A DNA stretch of 64,000 nucleotides from Streptomyces caniscabiei (GTDB lineage: Bacteria > Actinomycetota > Actinomycetes > Streptomycetales > Streptomycetaceae): NCBI RefSeq assembly GCF_014930365.1, contig NZ_JABXWI010000011.1:150193-214192 (forward strand), read 5' to 3'. The position numbers and the translations under genes are program-made. Below are positions 47,907-56,735 of this stretch, in pieces. The stretch's first letter is position 1; every line of letters starts with the position of its first letter. Below the pieces are notes generated by a model. The model was not told the origin of the DNA. It saw only the letters and a program-made list of their open reading frames with translations, and did not search any database.

Positions 47907-49118
47907 TCACTGGGAACGTTCGGGCAGGGTCCCGCTGAGCAGGAACGCGACGCTCCGTTCCCTCTCCGTCCAGGCCCTTGTATCGAGTTCGACGGACTGG
48001 ACGAACTCGCAGCGGACCTCGTACCCGTGTTCGGTGAGGTCGCGGCCGACGCGCTCGGCGGCGGGGCGGGTGAGCGCGTGCGTGACGATGCGCTGCGGGC
48101 GGCGGTCGGCGACGGCGGAGACCACCGCCGCTCCCCCGCCGCCGACGCGGACGACATCCGGTTCGGGGAGGTTCTCCAGGACGTGGGGGGCGGCGCCGTG
48201 GACGACTTGGAGCTGTACGCCGAAGCGGCGGGCGGCGAGGGTCGTACGCCCGCAGGCCTCGGGGTCGCGGTCGACGGCGATGACGGCGGCGCCGCAGCGG
48301 GCGGCCTCGGTGGCGAAGGCGCCGCTGCCGGAGCCGATGTCCCAGACGAGGTCGCCCACGCGGGGGCCGAGGCGGGCGAGTTGGGAGGAGCGCAGCAGTT
48401 CGGCCTCGCCCTCGCCCATGGCGGCGCCGTAGACACCGGAGGGCAGTGCGAAGCCGCGTGGGCCCGCGCCGGGGTCCCGGCCGGCGAGCCAGCCGCCGCC
48501 CTCGGCCGCGGTGGCGGGGCCGCCGATGACGATGACGAGGTTGGGGTCGCGCCAGGTGTGGTCGACGGCCTTGTCGGAGGTGACGACGGTGACGCGTTCG
48601 CGGGCGGTGCCGAGTTCCTCGCAGATCACGAAGGTGCGGTGAACTCCGTCGAGGAGGAGGCCGAGTTCGGCCGGGCCCGCGCCGGGCGAGGTGAGGACGG
48701 CGACCTTGGTGTGGGCGCGGCACACGTTGACCGCGCGGCGCAGCGTACGGCGGTGGGCGACGACCACCTGGGCGTCGTCCCAGGGCATGCCCGCGCGGGC
48801 GAAGGCGGCGGCCACGGAGGAGACGCCGGGGACGACCTCGACCTCCAGGCCGAACTCGGGGGCCCTCAGGGTGCGGACGACACCGAAGAAGCCGGGGTCG
48901 CCGTCGGCGAGGACGACGGCGGTGCCGCGGTGGCCGGCGATACGGCGGGCTGCGAGGGCGACACTGCCGAGGCGGATGCGTTCGGCGGCCGGGGGCACCT
49001 CGGGCAGGGCGAGGTGGTGGGCCGCGCCGGCCACCAGTGTCGCGGCGGCGAGGGCGGAACGCGCCGCGGCGGTCAGGGGGGAGCCGTCCCAGCCGATCAC
49101 CGTGACCCGGTCGGCCAT
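47907..49118 (-). CDS. cobL: Precorrin-6Y C5,15-methyltransferase (CobL/CbiE-CbiT fusion)
   Basis: The product is 403 residues from ATG 49118. The N-terminal CbiE half has the tetrapyrrole methylase fold (VTVIGWDGSPLTAAARSAL, VLADGDPGFFGVVRTL, VEVVPGVSSVAAAFARAG). The C-terminal CbiT half is a Rossmann methylase (GDLVWDIGSGSGAFATEAARCG and VIAVDRDPEACGRT) that decarboxylates and methylates at C15. It catalyses two successive methylations late in corrin-ring formation. Only three cobalamin-related genes are in the window, so the rest of the pathway is elsewhere. Confidence 0.93.
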   Translation of the reverse strand: MADRVTVIGWDGSPLTAAARSALAAATLVAGAAHHLALPEVPPAAERIRLGSVALAARRIAGHRGTAVVLADGDPGFFGVVRTLRAPEFGLEVEVVPGVSSVAAAFARAGMPWDDAQVVVAHRRTLRRAVNVCRAHTKVAVLTSPGAGPAELGLLLDGVHRTFVICEELGTARERVTVVTSDKAVDHTWRDPNLVIVIGGPATAAEGGGWLAGRDPGAGPRGFALPSGVYGAAMGEGEAELLRSSQLARLGPRVGDLVWDIGSGSGAFATEAARCGAAVIAVDRDPEACGRTTLAARRFGVQLQVVHGAAPHVLENLPEPDVVRVGGGGAAVVSAVADRRPQRIVTHALTRPAAERVGRDLTEHGYEVRCEFVQSVELDTRAWTERERSVAFLLSGTLPERSQ

Positions 49119-49243
49119 CGTCGTCAGTCTCCAGAGGGTCTTCGCAGGTCGTCGGTCAGCCCGCTCGGGGTCCCGTGAGAGTACCTGGTGACGGGGTGGG
49201 CCCCGGCGGCCGGGCGGCGGCCTCGCGCGTACCCGTGGGTTGT

Positions 49244-49882
49244 TCAGTTCCAGTCCGGGTAGGACCCGAAACCACCGCTGCCGGCCAGTTCCTCGCTGAC
49301 GCCCTCGATGTCCTCGGGGAGCAGGCTCCAGACGATGAAGTCCGTACGGATCTCGGTCCAGCCGTCCTCGGCGGTGCGGGTCCGCGCTATGCAGGCGTTG
49401 CGCAGCACTCCCTCGCTGATACAGCCGATCTTCTGCGCGACCTGCTGGGAGGCGGTGTTGTCGGCGGCGGTGCGCAGCTCGATGCGTTCGAACTTCTGCT
49501 CGCGGAACAGCCATTGGGCGGTCGCGAGGGCGGCTTCGGAGGCGTAGCCCTCGCCGCGCGCCCAGGGGGCGACGACGTACGACAGTTCCGTGGCCCGCAC
49601 GTGCCAGTCGGTGCTGGTCAGTTGGATGACGCCGACCAGCCGCTGGGTGAGGAACTCGGTGACCGCGAGGTCGAGGCCGCGTCCGGAGGTGCGTTCGGTG
49701 GGCGCGTACTCGGCGATCCAGGTACGCGCCTCGCGTTCGGTGAAGGGCTGCGGGACGTCGGTCCAGGCCATCACCTGCTCGTCGTTCATCATCTCGGTGA
49801 ACGCCTGGATGTCGTCCTCGTCGAACGGGCGCAGAACCAACCGATCCGTGCTGATGGAGATGTCGGGAAAGGTGCTCGTCAT
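49244..49882 (-). CDS. GNAT N-acetyltransferase (RimJ/RimL type)
   Basis: The product is 212 residues from ATG 49882, preceded by GGAGCGG. The chain begins with a substrate-binding strand set (ISTDRLVLRPFDEDDIQAFTEMM). The GNAT core is ELSYVVAPWARGEGYASEAALATAQWLF, with the R/G acetyl-CoA loop, and then FERIELRTAADNTASQQVAQKIGC. This resembles ribosomal-protein or resistance-type acetyltransferases (RimJ/L), but the substrate cannot be read. The C-terminal 25 residues, ending GGFGSYPDWN, are an extension. Confidence 0.88.
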   Translation of the reverse strand: MTSTFPDISISTDRLVLRPFDEDDIQAFTEMMNDEQVMAWTDVPQPFTEREARTWIAEYAPTERTSGRGLDLAVTEFLTQRLVGVIQLTSTDWHVRATELSYVVAPWARGEGYASEAALATAQWLFREQKFERIELRTAADNTASQQVAQKIGCISEGVLRNACIARTRTAEDGWTEIRTDFIVWSLLPEDIEGVSEELAGSGGFGSYPDWN

Positions 49883-50074
49883 GCGCCGCTCCGTAACCTT
49901 CGAAAACTTTGAGAGCCTGCTGAACTGCCCAGCATGCAGCATGAAAGCACTGAATCGCACCACAGGGGTCCACTCACGGTGAGGGAGCGGACCCCATGCG
50001 TGGCGATACGCCGTATACGTACGGTCGGAATATGTACGGATCGGAAGGCGGTCAGAAGACGGATCGGAAGGCGG

Positions 50075-50908
50075 TCAGAAGGACGGGATGACGGAGCCGT
50101 TGCTCCACTTGTCCTCGATGAACTTCCTGACCTTGTCGGAGGTGAGGAGCTCGGCGAGCTTCTTCACTCGCGGGTCGTCCTCGTCGCCCTCCTTGACGGC
50201 GAGGAAGTTGCCGTTCGGGTTGTCCTTGGCGGGCTCGACGGCGAGGGCGTCGTCGGCGGGCGCGAGGTCGGCCTCCAGGGCGTAGTTGCCGTTGATCACC
50301 GCGGCGTCGACGTCGTCCAGGGAGCGCGGGGTCTGGGCCGCCTCCAGCTCCTTGAACTTGAGCTTCTTCGGGTTCTCGGTGATGTCGGCGGGGGTCGCGT
50401 CGGTGCCGACGCCGTCCTTGAGGGTGATGATCCCGGCGGAGTCGAGGAGCTTGAGGGCACGCGCCTCGTTGACCGTGTCGTTGGGGACGGCGACGGTCGC
50501 GCCGCTCTTGAGGTCGTCCTTGCTCTTGACCTTGTTCGAGTAGAGGCCGAGCGGCTCCAGGTGCACGGTGACGACGGGCACGATGTGGGTGCCCTGCTTC
50601 TTGTTGAAGTCGTCGAGGTACGGCTGGTTCTGGAAGTAGTTGGCGTCCACGGAGCCGTCCTCGGTCGCCGTGTTCGGCAGGACGTAGTCGGTGAACTCCT
50701 TGACCTCCAGGTCGAGGCCCGCGTCCTTCGCCAGGTTGTCCTTGACGAAGTTCAGGATCTCGGCGTGGGGGGTGGGGCTGGCGGCGACGACCAGCGGGCC
50801 GCTCGTGCCGGACGCGCTGTCGGCCTTGTCCGCGCCGCAGGCGGTGAGCCCGAGGGTGAGGGCTCCGGCGGCGAGCACGGCGGTGGTGAGCTTGGCGGTG
50901 TTACGCAC
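50075..50908 (-). CDS. metQ: Methionine ABC transporter substrate-binding lipoprotein MetQ
   Basis: The product is 277 residues from GTG 50908, with AGGAAAGG about nine bases upstream. A lipoprotein signal ends in LGLTAC-GAD. The mature part is typical NlpA/MetQ: VVAASPTPHAEILNFVKDNLAKD, then LEVKEFTDYVLPNTATEDGSVDANYFQNQPYLDDF and GATVAVPNDTVNEARALKLL. It delivers methionine (L, and often D) to MetNI. It is the last gene of metN-metI-metQ, 79 bases after metI. Confidence 0.95.
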   Translation of the reverse strand: MRNTAKLTTAVLAAGALTLGLTACGADKADSASGTSGPLVVAASPTPHAEILNFVKDNLAKDAGLDLEVKEFTDYVLPNTATEDGSVDANYFQNQPYLDDFNKKQGTHIVPVVTVHLEPLGLYSNKVKSKDDLKSGATVAVPNDTVNEARALKLLDSAGIITLKDGVGTDATPADITENPKKLKFKELEAAQTPRSLDDVDAAVINGNYALEADLAPADDALAVEPAKDNPNGNFLAVKEGDEDDPRVKKLAELLTSDKVRKFIEDKWSNGSVIPSF

Positions 50909-50986
50909 GAAAAGTGCCTTTCCTCGTGGGTGCAGCGGTCCCGTCATGGGTGGGACGGGAGATCTGTGGGGTGCTGAGCGGCGCGG

Positions 50987-51709
50987 TCAGGCCTTGGTGG
51001 GCTCGGCCTTGGCCCTCAGCAGCCGGAGTGCCGGTGCGGGGCCGGACCGGCCGCCGCGTCGGTGCAGGGCGCGGGCCGCGTAGTCGCCGGCGAACTGGAT
51101 GGCGGAGATGACGACGGCCAGGACCGCCACGGTGATCCACATCAGTTCGGTCTCGAAGCGCTGGTAGCCGTAGCGGATGGCGATGTCGCCGAGACCGCCC
51201 GCGCCCACCGTGCCGGCCATGGCCGAGTAGCCGATGAGGGCGACGACGGTCGTCGTGGCGGACGAGATCAGCGAGGGCAGGGCCTCGGGGACGAGGACGC
51301 TGCGGACGACGGTCCAGGTGCTGCCGCCCATCGCCTGGACGGCTTCGACCAGCCCGTGGTCCACTTCGCGGACGGCCGTCTCGACGAGGCGCGCGAAGAA
51401 CGGGATGGCGCCGATGGCGAGCGGCACGATGGCGGCCTCGCGGCCGATGGTCGAGCCGGTGACCCAGCGGGTGAAGCCCATCAGCGCGACCATCAGGATG
51501 ATGAACGGCATCGAGCGGGCGATGTTCACGATCTGCCCGACGATCCTGTTGGCGAGGACGTTCTGCAGCAGGCCGCCGCGGTCCGTGAGGACGAGCAGGA
51601 TGCCGAGCGGCAGTCCGCCGACGACGGCGACGAGGGTGGACCAGCCGACCATGTAGAGGGTGTCCCAACAGGCCTGCTCCAGCAGGGGCCACATCTCGGA
51701 CCAGGTCAC
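50987..51709 (-). CDS. metI: Methionine ABC transporter permease MetI
   Basis: This 240-residue permease has five TM segments. The coupling motif is VDHGLVEAVQAMGGSTWTVVRSVLVPEALPS near residue 140. The C-terminal part ends with a basic cytoplasmic tail. GTG 51709 overlaps the metN stop (GTGA). The sequence MPFIILMVALMGFTRWVTGSTIGREAAIVPLAIGAIPFFAR is the conserved MetI core. Confidence 0.95.
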   Translation of the reverse strand: MTWSEMWPLLEQACWDTLYMVGWSTLVAVVGGLPLGILLVLTDRGGLLQNVLANRIVGQIVNIARSMPFIILMVALMGFTRWVTGSTIGREAAIVPLAIGAIPFFARLVETAVREVDHGLVEAVQAMGGSTWTVVRSVLVPEALPSLISSATTTVVALIGYSAMAGTVGAGGLGDIAIRYGYQRFETELMWITVAVLAVVISAIQFAGDYAARALHRRGGRSGPAPALRLLRAKAEPTKA

Positions 51710-52785
51710 TTGGCACCTTCCTTCACCGGCGTGGACGACAGCGCGGGCGCCGGTGCGGACGACGGCGCGGACGCCTGGGCGTCCCGGCCGACCACGTCGA
51801 TCTGGAGGCCCTGTTCGCGCAGGAAGCCGACGGGAACCACGTTGTCCTCGTAGCGGCCGGGCAGTTCGATGCGCATCCGGCCGATCTGGAGGCCGCCGAC
51901 GGTGTCGATGGCGGCGCCGAGGATCGAGATGTCGATGTTGTAGGTGCGGGACAGCTGCGAGACGACCGGCTGCGTCGCGGCCTCGCCGTGGAAGGTGACG
52001 TCGAGGACGGTGCGGTCCTCGCCCGTGGCCTCGCCGCTCACCGGGAAGAGCGCGGCGGCCAGTTCGGACCCCGGGGTGGCGAGCAGCTCGCTGACGGTGC
52101 CGGACTCGACGAGGCGCCCCTTCTCCATCAGGGCGGCGGAGTCGCAGACGCTCTTCACGACGTCCATCTCGTGCGTGATGAGCAGGACGGTCAGGCCCAG
52201 CTGCCGGTTCAGATCGCGCAGCAGCGCGAGGATCGAGCGGGTGGTCTCCGGGTCGAGGGCGCTGGTGGCCTCGTCGGAGAGGAGGACCTTGGGGTCGCCG
52301 GCCAGTGCGCGGGCGATGCCGACGCGCTGCTTCTGGCCGCCGGAGAGCTGGGCCGGGTAGGCCTTGGCCTTGTCGGCGAGGCCGACCAGGTCGAGCAGTT
52401 CCAGGGCCTTGCGGGAGCGCTCCTGGCCCGACCTGCCGAGGATCTCCAGCGGCAGCTCGACGTTGTCCTGGACGGTGCGGGAGGAGAGCAGGTTGAAGTG
52501 CTGGAAGACCATGCCGATCCGGCTGCGTGCCTCCCGGAGCTGCCGGCCGGCGCGGGGGCCGCGCCCGGCCAGGGCGGTGAGGTCCTGGCCCGCCACGGTC
52601 ACGGTTCCGGAGGTGGGGCGTTCGAGGAGGTTGACGCAGCGGATGAGCGAGGACTTCCCGGCGCCGGACTGGCCGATCACGCCGTACACCTCGCCCTCGC
52701 GTACATGCAGATCGACGCCGTCGAGGGCGGTGACCTCGCGGCCACGACCTCGGTAGACCTTGGTCAGGCCCGATGTGGTGATCAC
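51706..52785 (-). CDS. metN: Methionine ABC transporter ATP-binding protein MetN
   Basis: The product is 359 residues from GTG 52785 (VITTSGLTKVYRGRGREV); an upstream in-frame ATG at 52833 would lie in leader sequence. Walker A is GQSGAGKSSLIRC, the signature is QLSGGQKQRVGIARAL, Walker B is VLLSDEATSALD and the H-loop is LLITHEMDVV. The last 100 residues form the NIL regulatory domain (VLDVTFHGEAATQPVVSQLSRTYNIDISILGAAIDTVGGLQIG), which binds methionine and inhibits the transporter. It heads the metNIQ operon, behind the leader ORF. Confidence 0.95.
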   Translation of the reverse strand: MITTSGLTKVYRGRGREVTALDGVDLHVREGEVYGVIGQSGAGKSSLIRCVNLLERPTSGTVTVAGQDLTALAGRGPRAGRQLREARSRIGMVFQHFNLLSSRTVQDNVELPLEILGRSGQERSRKALELLDLVGLADKAKAYPAQLSGGQKQRVGIARALAGDPKVLLSDEATSALDPETTRSILALLRDLNRQLGLTVLLITHEMDVVKSVCDSAALMEKGRLVESGTVSELLATPGSELAAALFPVSGEATGEDRTVLDVTFHGEAATQPVVSQLSRTYNIDISILGAAIDTVGGLQIGRMRIELPGRYEDNVVPVGFLREQGLQIDVVGRDAQASAPSSAPAPALSSTPVKEGAK

Positions 52786-52943
52786 TGGATTTCCGTCACT
52801 GTCGAGTGCGCGGGCGTGGGTGTGCCCAGGCACGGGTGCAAGCGGTCAGGGACGCGACACGGTTCTCGCGGTGGCGATGGAACCGGAGGAGAACTGGTGC
52901 GCGGGAGGCTCGGTCCGTCACGCGCGGTGGCGTGCGGGGCCTT

Positions 52944-53030
52944 CTAGAAGGCGCACATTCGACACATACAACGAGCACCGGGCGTCATCGTCGCCTCGGT
53001 CGCAAGGGTGCGGCAGCTCGTCGTGGTCAT
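52944..53030 (-). promoter_or_regulatory. Candidate Cys/Met-rich leader ORF and attenuator upstream of metN
   Basis: A 28-codon frame from ATG 53030 to TAG 52944 ends in ARCMCRMCAF. A 14-codon version from ATG 52988 (MTPGARCMCRMCAF) has GAGG at a good distance and is the likelier start. The last codons and stop form one arm of a hairpin (GTGCG-CCTTC pairing with GAAGG...CGCAC at 52932-52956). The downstream arm overlaps a second possible stem (CACGC/GCGTG at 52919-52934), so the two are mutually exclusive. This is what a ribosome-stalling attenuator for a methionine importer would need. The distance to metN is about 160 bases. Confidence 0.5.
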
Positions 53031-53236
53031 GAGATCAGTAAAGCAGATGTATGTAGCAGGTGAGAGAGGGCTGTCCGTATGGCGGACGGATCCGAGAGGC
53101 GTATGAGCAGGTGAAGTGTGGTGCCGTCCACCCTGTGGGCATCCGGCGTTGTGGCCAAGGCCACGATGAGCGCCCCACGGGTCTCCCGGTCCGGGGCCGG
53201 GCGCGGCGGGATTCCGGGCCGTAATAGGGTCGCGGC

Positions 53237-53596
53237 ATGCTTGTTGCCCTGACGGTGACGACCGCCGTCGCCGCGCTTCTCCTCGCCGCGTGGTGCGGCT
53301 GGGCCGCGTATCGCGATCAGCCGACCAAGGACTGGCACTTCATCGGCATGGCCGTGGTGTCGGTGCTGGCACTCGTCCAGCTGGTCGTCGGGATCGTGCA
53401 GCTGGCGCGCGGTGAGAAGCCGGAGCAGGGGACCACGATCTTCGTCTCCTATCTCCTCGGGGCGTTCGCCTGTGTGCCCGTCACCGGGTTCATGTCCCTG
53501 GCGGAGCGCACCCGCTGGGGCAGCGTGACCGTCGCTGCCGGGGGTGTGGTGCTCGCCGTGCTCCAGGTGCGGCTCTACGACATCTGGGGAGGCTGA
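53237..53596 (+). CDS. Small membrane protein
   Basis: The product is 119 residues from ATG 53237, with four hydrophobic segments (LVALTVTTAVAALLLAAWCGWAAY, FIGMAVVSVLALVQLVVGIVQL, FVSYLLGAFACVPVTGFMSL and SVTVAAGGVVLAVLQVRLY). Function is unknown. It is coupled to the following membrane gene (one-base gap), and both lie divergent from metN. The pair looks like a small two-component membrane assembly. Confidence 0.82.
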   Translation: MLVALTVTTAVAALLLAAWCGWAAYRDQPTKDWHFIGMAVVSVLALVQLVVGIVQLARGEKPEQGTTIFVSYLLGAFACVPVTGFMSLAERTRWGSVTVAAGGVVLAVLQVRLYDIWGG

Positions 53597-53597
53597 G

Positions 53598-54029
53598 GTG
53601 ACCGCCACGGACGACGTGCCGCAGCGGGAGAAGCGGGCGCGGCTCATCAGTGGGCCGGGGATGCTGCTGGTGTGGCTGTACGGCGTGATGGTCGTCGGGG
53701 CCGTGTCGCGGTCCGCCGTGCAGATCTCGACGGAGTTCGAGCACGCGCCCCTCGCGTACTCGCTGTCCGCGCTCGCCGGCGTCGTGTACGGGTTCATCAC
53801 GTACTCGCTGGTGCGGGGTGGGGAGTTCGCCCGGCGGGCCGCGCGGATCTGCTGCGCGGTGGAGCTGGCGGGCGTGCTGATCGTGGGCACGTGGACGCTG
53901 ATGGAGCCGTCGGCGTTCCCGGACAAGACCGTGTGGTCGGACTACGGGATCGGGTACCTGTTCATTCCGGTGATCCTGCCGATCACGGCGCTGTACTGGC
54001 TGCGAAAGGGTGCGCGGGCGCCCCGTTAG
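53598..54029 (+). CDS. Membrane protein coupled to the preceding gene
   Basis: The product is 143 residues from GTG 53598, with GGAGG inside the end of the previous gene. Four TM segments follow a basic N-terminus (REKRARLISGPGMLLVWLYGVM), with TYSLVRGGEFARRAARICCAVELAGVLIVGTW in the middle. The last helix is LFIPVILPITALYWLRKG. It has no family I can name. It is translationally linked to the 119-residue protein. Confidence 0.82.
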   Translation: MTATDDVPQREKRARLISGPGMLLVWLYGVMVVGAVSRSAVQISTEFEHAPLAYSLSALAGVVYGFITYSLVRGGEFARRAARICCAVELAGVLIVGTWTLMEPSAFPDKTVWSDYGIGYLFIPVILPITALYWLRKGARAPR

Positions 54030-54046
54030 GGGCGCGGCACGCTTCC

Positions 54047-54544
54047 TCACGCTGTCGTCGCGTACGCCTCCGCCGGCTTCTCCAGCACCACCATCGGTAC
54101 GCCGTCCCGGCCCTGGCTGGTGCCGACCGTCTCGTAGCCGACCCGGCGGTACAACCGCAGGTTGCCCTCGCTGCGGTGGCCCGCGCTGAGGCGGAACCTC
54201 GTGGCGCCGCGCTCCTCGGCGAGGGCCGACTCTGCGGCGCGCAGGAGCCTCGCGCCGATGCCGTGCCCCTGGAGGCGCGGGTGGACGCAGAGTTTGCCGA
54301 TGGCGGCGATGCCGTCGGCGTCGAGGGCGCCGCGCACGGAGCCGATCACCTCGTCTCCGAGCCTGGCCACGAACACACAGTCCGAGGCGACCTCGGCGCG
54401 GACGGAGTCGAGGCTCTGGACGAGCGGATCGATGCGGTAGTTGCCGTACAGCGCCGCCTCGCTCTGGAAGCACAGGTACTGCAGCTTGAAGATCTGCTCG
54501 GCGTCCTGCTCGGTCGCCACCGAGATGGTCACGCTCATGCCCAT
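54047..54544 (-). CDS. GNAT N-acetyltransferase
   Basis: The product is 165 residues from ATG 54544, with GGGAGG nine bases upstream; an ATG two codons later is possible. The GNAT core is IAAIGKLCVHPRLQGHGIGARLLRAAESALA, with the Q/R-x-x-G-x-G/A loop, and RFRLSAGHRSEGNLRLYRRVGYE closes the fold. The substrate is unknown; it could be an amine or a protein N-terminus. Confidence 0.88.
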   Translation of the reverse strand: MGMSVTISVATEQDAEQIFKLQYLCFQSEAALYGNYRIDPLVQSLDSVRAEVASDCVFVARLGDEVIGSVRGALDADGIAAIGKLCVHPRLQGHGIGARLLRAAESALAEERGATRFRLSAGHRSEGNLRLYRRVGYETVGTSQGRDGVPMVVLEKPAEAYATTA

Positions 54545-54589
54545 GTGTGCACGCCTCCCGCTCACCTGCTCACCCGATGTCCTTCACTC

Positions 54590-55096
54590 CTATCCCCGTG
54601 GTTCGCGTGCCGCAACCTCCGTCGTCAGCAATCGGCGAAGACATCCCAGACATCGGGAACGTTCCGGACCGAGGCTGCCCTGTGAGATACCCAACTCGCC
54701 CGCGATCTCACGGTAGGTGAGGTCCTTCGGGGACAGCAGGGCGCCGAGCAGCCGGGGGCAGCGGCCGGGTAGCCGACGCACGGCGGCGTGGAGGGCGCGG
54801 CGGCGGGCCGACGTGAGCGCCATCTGCTCGGGGCCGGGCACGTGCTCGTCGGCGGGCTCGGCGGCGTAGGGCTGTTCGACCCGGGCCGTACGGCGGCTGA
54901 GGCGGGCCTCGAAGCGGACGGCACTGCGCAGCCAGCTCTCGGGGTCCGCGGGCGGACCGTCGGTGTCGAGCCGTTCCAGCAGGCGCAGCCAGACAGCCTG
55001 TTCCAGGTCCCCCGCCTCGGCCCCGGCCGCGTACGCCTCCGCCGAGGCCTCCGCGACCAGCAGGGGGCGGAGCTCGGCGAGCATGTCGTGTGTCAT
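54590..55096 (-). CDS. Sigma-70-family factor, ECF-like
   Basis: The product is 168 residues from ATG 55096. An N-terminal region like sigma region 2 (AGDLEQAVWLRLLERLDTDG, PADPESWLRSAVRFEARLSRR) is followed by a clear region 4 helix-turn-helix (LTYREIAGELGISQGSLGPERSRCLGCLRRLL). It is short for an ECF factor and no anti-sigma gene is adjacent, so control may rest on expression. It lies between the acetyltransferase and glpQ. The downstream regulon is not known. Confidence 0.85.
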   Translation of the reverse strand: MTHDMLAELRPLLVAEASAEAYAAGAEAGDLEQAVWLRLLERLDTDGPPADPESWLRSAVRFEARLSRRTARVEQPYAAEPADEHVPGPEQMALTSARRRALHAAVRRLPGRCPRLLGALLSPKDLTYREIAGELGISQGSLGPERSRCLGCLRRLLTTEVAAREPRG

Positions 55097-55204
55097 ATGC
55101 CCCGGGACGCCGCCGCCCCGGCGGGGGTTGCCGGGGCGGACGGGAGTCACCCCAACCGGGGCTCGGGGCTCAATCGTTGACGTTCGAACGCACGTCTCGT
55201 TCGG

Positions 55205-56404
55205 TCAGTCGTCGACGAAGTCCGCGTGGGCCAGCAGACCGGTGTCCGGGTTGTCGGTGAAGATGCCGTCGATGCCGGTGTCGAAGTACACCTTGAACGC
55301 GCCGAAGGAGTCGCCGTAGGCGTTGGCGTCCGTGCCCTTGCGGAAGTTCGCGGGCAGGAAGGTGTTCTCGTTGCGCATCGTGTAGGGGTGCAGGATCAGG
55401 CCCTCGGCGTGTGCGTCGGCGACGAGGGTGGTCGGCGTGGTCAGGTTCCCGCCCGAGTCGCGCGGGATGATGAGGTCGAGCGTGGGGCCGATCCCGTTGG
55501 CGTACGAGGCGATCCAGGCGAGCCCGGCCGGCTTGACCAGGTCGGCGACGGTGCGCGGGTCGCCCGCCTCGACGAAGTCCCAGGGGCGGGTGGCGGCGCC
55601 GGAGAGCAGGACGACGAGCGGGCTGTCGACCAGCCGGTTCAGGCGCTGGATGCTGCTCGGCTCGAAGGACTGCAGGAAGACGGGCGAGTTCTTGCGGTGC
55701 CGGTCGTACTTGCGCAGCAGCTTGGCGAGCGGCTCCTCCAGCCCGAGGCCCAGCTTGCGGAAGTAGGTGGGGTGCTTGGTCTCGACGTGCAGCCAGACGC
55801 GCCTGCCCCGCTTCCGGCCCTCCCTGTCGGCCCAGCGCAGCACCTCCTCGAAGGAGGGGATCTCCCAGCGGCCGTCGTAGAGGGTGTTCTCCTGACGGTT
55901 GCCCGGGATGCGCTCCTTGGCGCGCAGGGTCTTCAGCTCGGCGAGGGTGAAGTCCTCGGTGAACCAGCCGGTGTAGGTGACGCCGTCGACGACCTTGGTG
56001 GTCCTCCGGCCGGCGAACTCGGGGTGGGCCGCGACATCGGTCGTAGCGGTGATGTCGTTCTCGTGACGGCATACGAGATGGCCGTCCTTGGTGGGCACGA
56101 GGTCCTGCTCGATGACGTGCGCGCCCATGTCGAGGGCGAGCTGGTACGAGCCGAGCGTGTGCTCCGGGCGGTAGCCGCTGGCCCCGCGGTGCGCGATGAT
56201 CGTCGGCACCGGCAGGCTCCGGTAGCCGCCCGAGCGGCCGGCCGCCCTGGCGTCCGGCGTGGCCTCGTCGGCTCTCGCCACGGCCGGCGGTCCGAGGACC
56301 GCTCCGCCCGCGCCGAGCACCGCGGCACCGAGCAGCGCCCGTCGGCCCGTTCCGCGTCCCTGCTCGTGCGCGTCCTGCGACTGCCGCGACTCCTGCGTCC
56401 CCAT
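55205..56404 (-). CDS. glpQ: Secreted glycerophosphodiester phosphodiesterase (GlpQ)
   Basis: The product is 399 residues from ATG 56404, preceded by GGAGGAG. A twin-arginine-type signal (GRGTGRRALLGAAVLGAGGAVL) ends near VARA-DEA. The catalytic GDPD domain has IIAHRGASGYRPEHT, then VIEQDLVPTKDGHLVCRHEND (metal-binding Glu and Asp), HVETKHPTYFRKLGLGLEEPL and FLQSFEPSSIQ, ending TDNPDTGLL. It releases glycerol 3-phosphate from deacylated phospholipids and teichoic-type polymers outside the cell, a phosphate-scavenging role. In Streptomyces the glpQ1 gene at this location is PhoP-controlled; the possible PHO box upstream is listed separately. Confidence 0.92.
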   Translation of the reverse strand: MGTQESRQSQDAHEQGRGTGRRALLGAAVLGAGGAVLGPPAVARADEATPDARAAGRSGGYRSLPVPTIIAHRGASGYRPEHTLGSYQLALDMGAHVIEQDLVPTKDGHLVCRHENDITATTDVAAHPEFAGRRTTKVVDGVTYTGWFTEDFTLAELKTLRAKERIPGNRQENTLYDGRWEIPSFEEVLRWADREGRKRGRRVWLHVETKHPTYFRKLGLGLEEPLAKLLRKYDRHRKNSPVFLQSFEPSSIQRLNRLVDSPLVVLLSGAATRPWDFVEAGDPRTVADLVKPAGLAWIASYANGIGPTLDLIIPRDSGGNLTTPTTLVADAHAEGLILHPYTMRNENTFLPANFRKGTDANAYGDSFGAFKVYFDTGIDGIFTDNPDTGLLAHADFVDD

Positions 56405-56619
56405 GAACGGCTCCTCCACCGTGATGCCCTGCACCTGTCAAAGCGGGACGATCGTAGGTGTCCTGAGGTGACCGGTGGGAGACCTGGGACCGAACACGCG
56501 GAAGACGCCTTGTGTCGCACGGGAGGCGGAATTTGACGGAGTGTCGGTTCGGTGACGCGATGTCCGTCACATGTGGCGCTCGGGTGACAACCCGCCATCA
56601 CAGCGTCACCGCAGGTAAA

Positions 56620-56652
56620 ACAGCGTCAACAGTTGGTATCCACTCGGTGAAC
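56620..56652 (-). promoter_or_regulatory. Candidate PHO box (three 11-nt direct repeats) upstream of glpQ
   Basis: On the minus strand, GTTCACCGAGT, GGATACCAACT and GTTGACGCTGT run head to tail (56652 down to 56620). The first seven bases of unit 1 are the exact PHO-box consensus GTTCACC; units 2 and 3 match it at about four to five of seven. The distance to the glpQ start is about 215 bases, which is long but not excluded. It also overlaps the upstream side of plsC. Confidence 0.4.
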
Positions 56653-56735
56653 CCGACGTGCGCCGCGCCGTGGGCCGGGAGTATCGTCCTCACCTGCACA
56701 GACTTGTACCGGAACGCTTGACATGGGAGGGCCCG

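Noticed and set aside
52786..53030. SAM (S-box) riboswitch before metN
   Set aside because: No S-box core or kink-turn pattern could be read; the leader ORF explains the region better.
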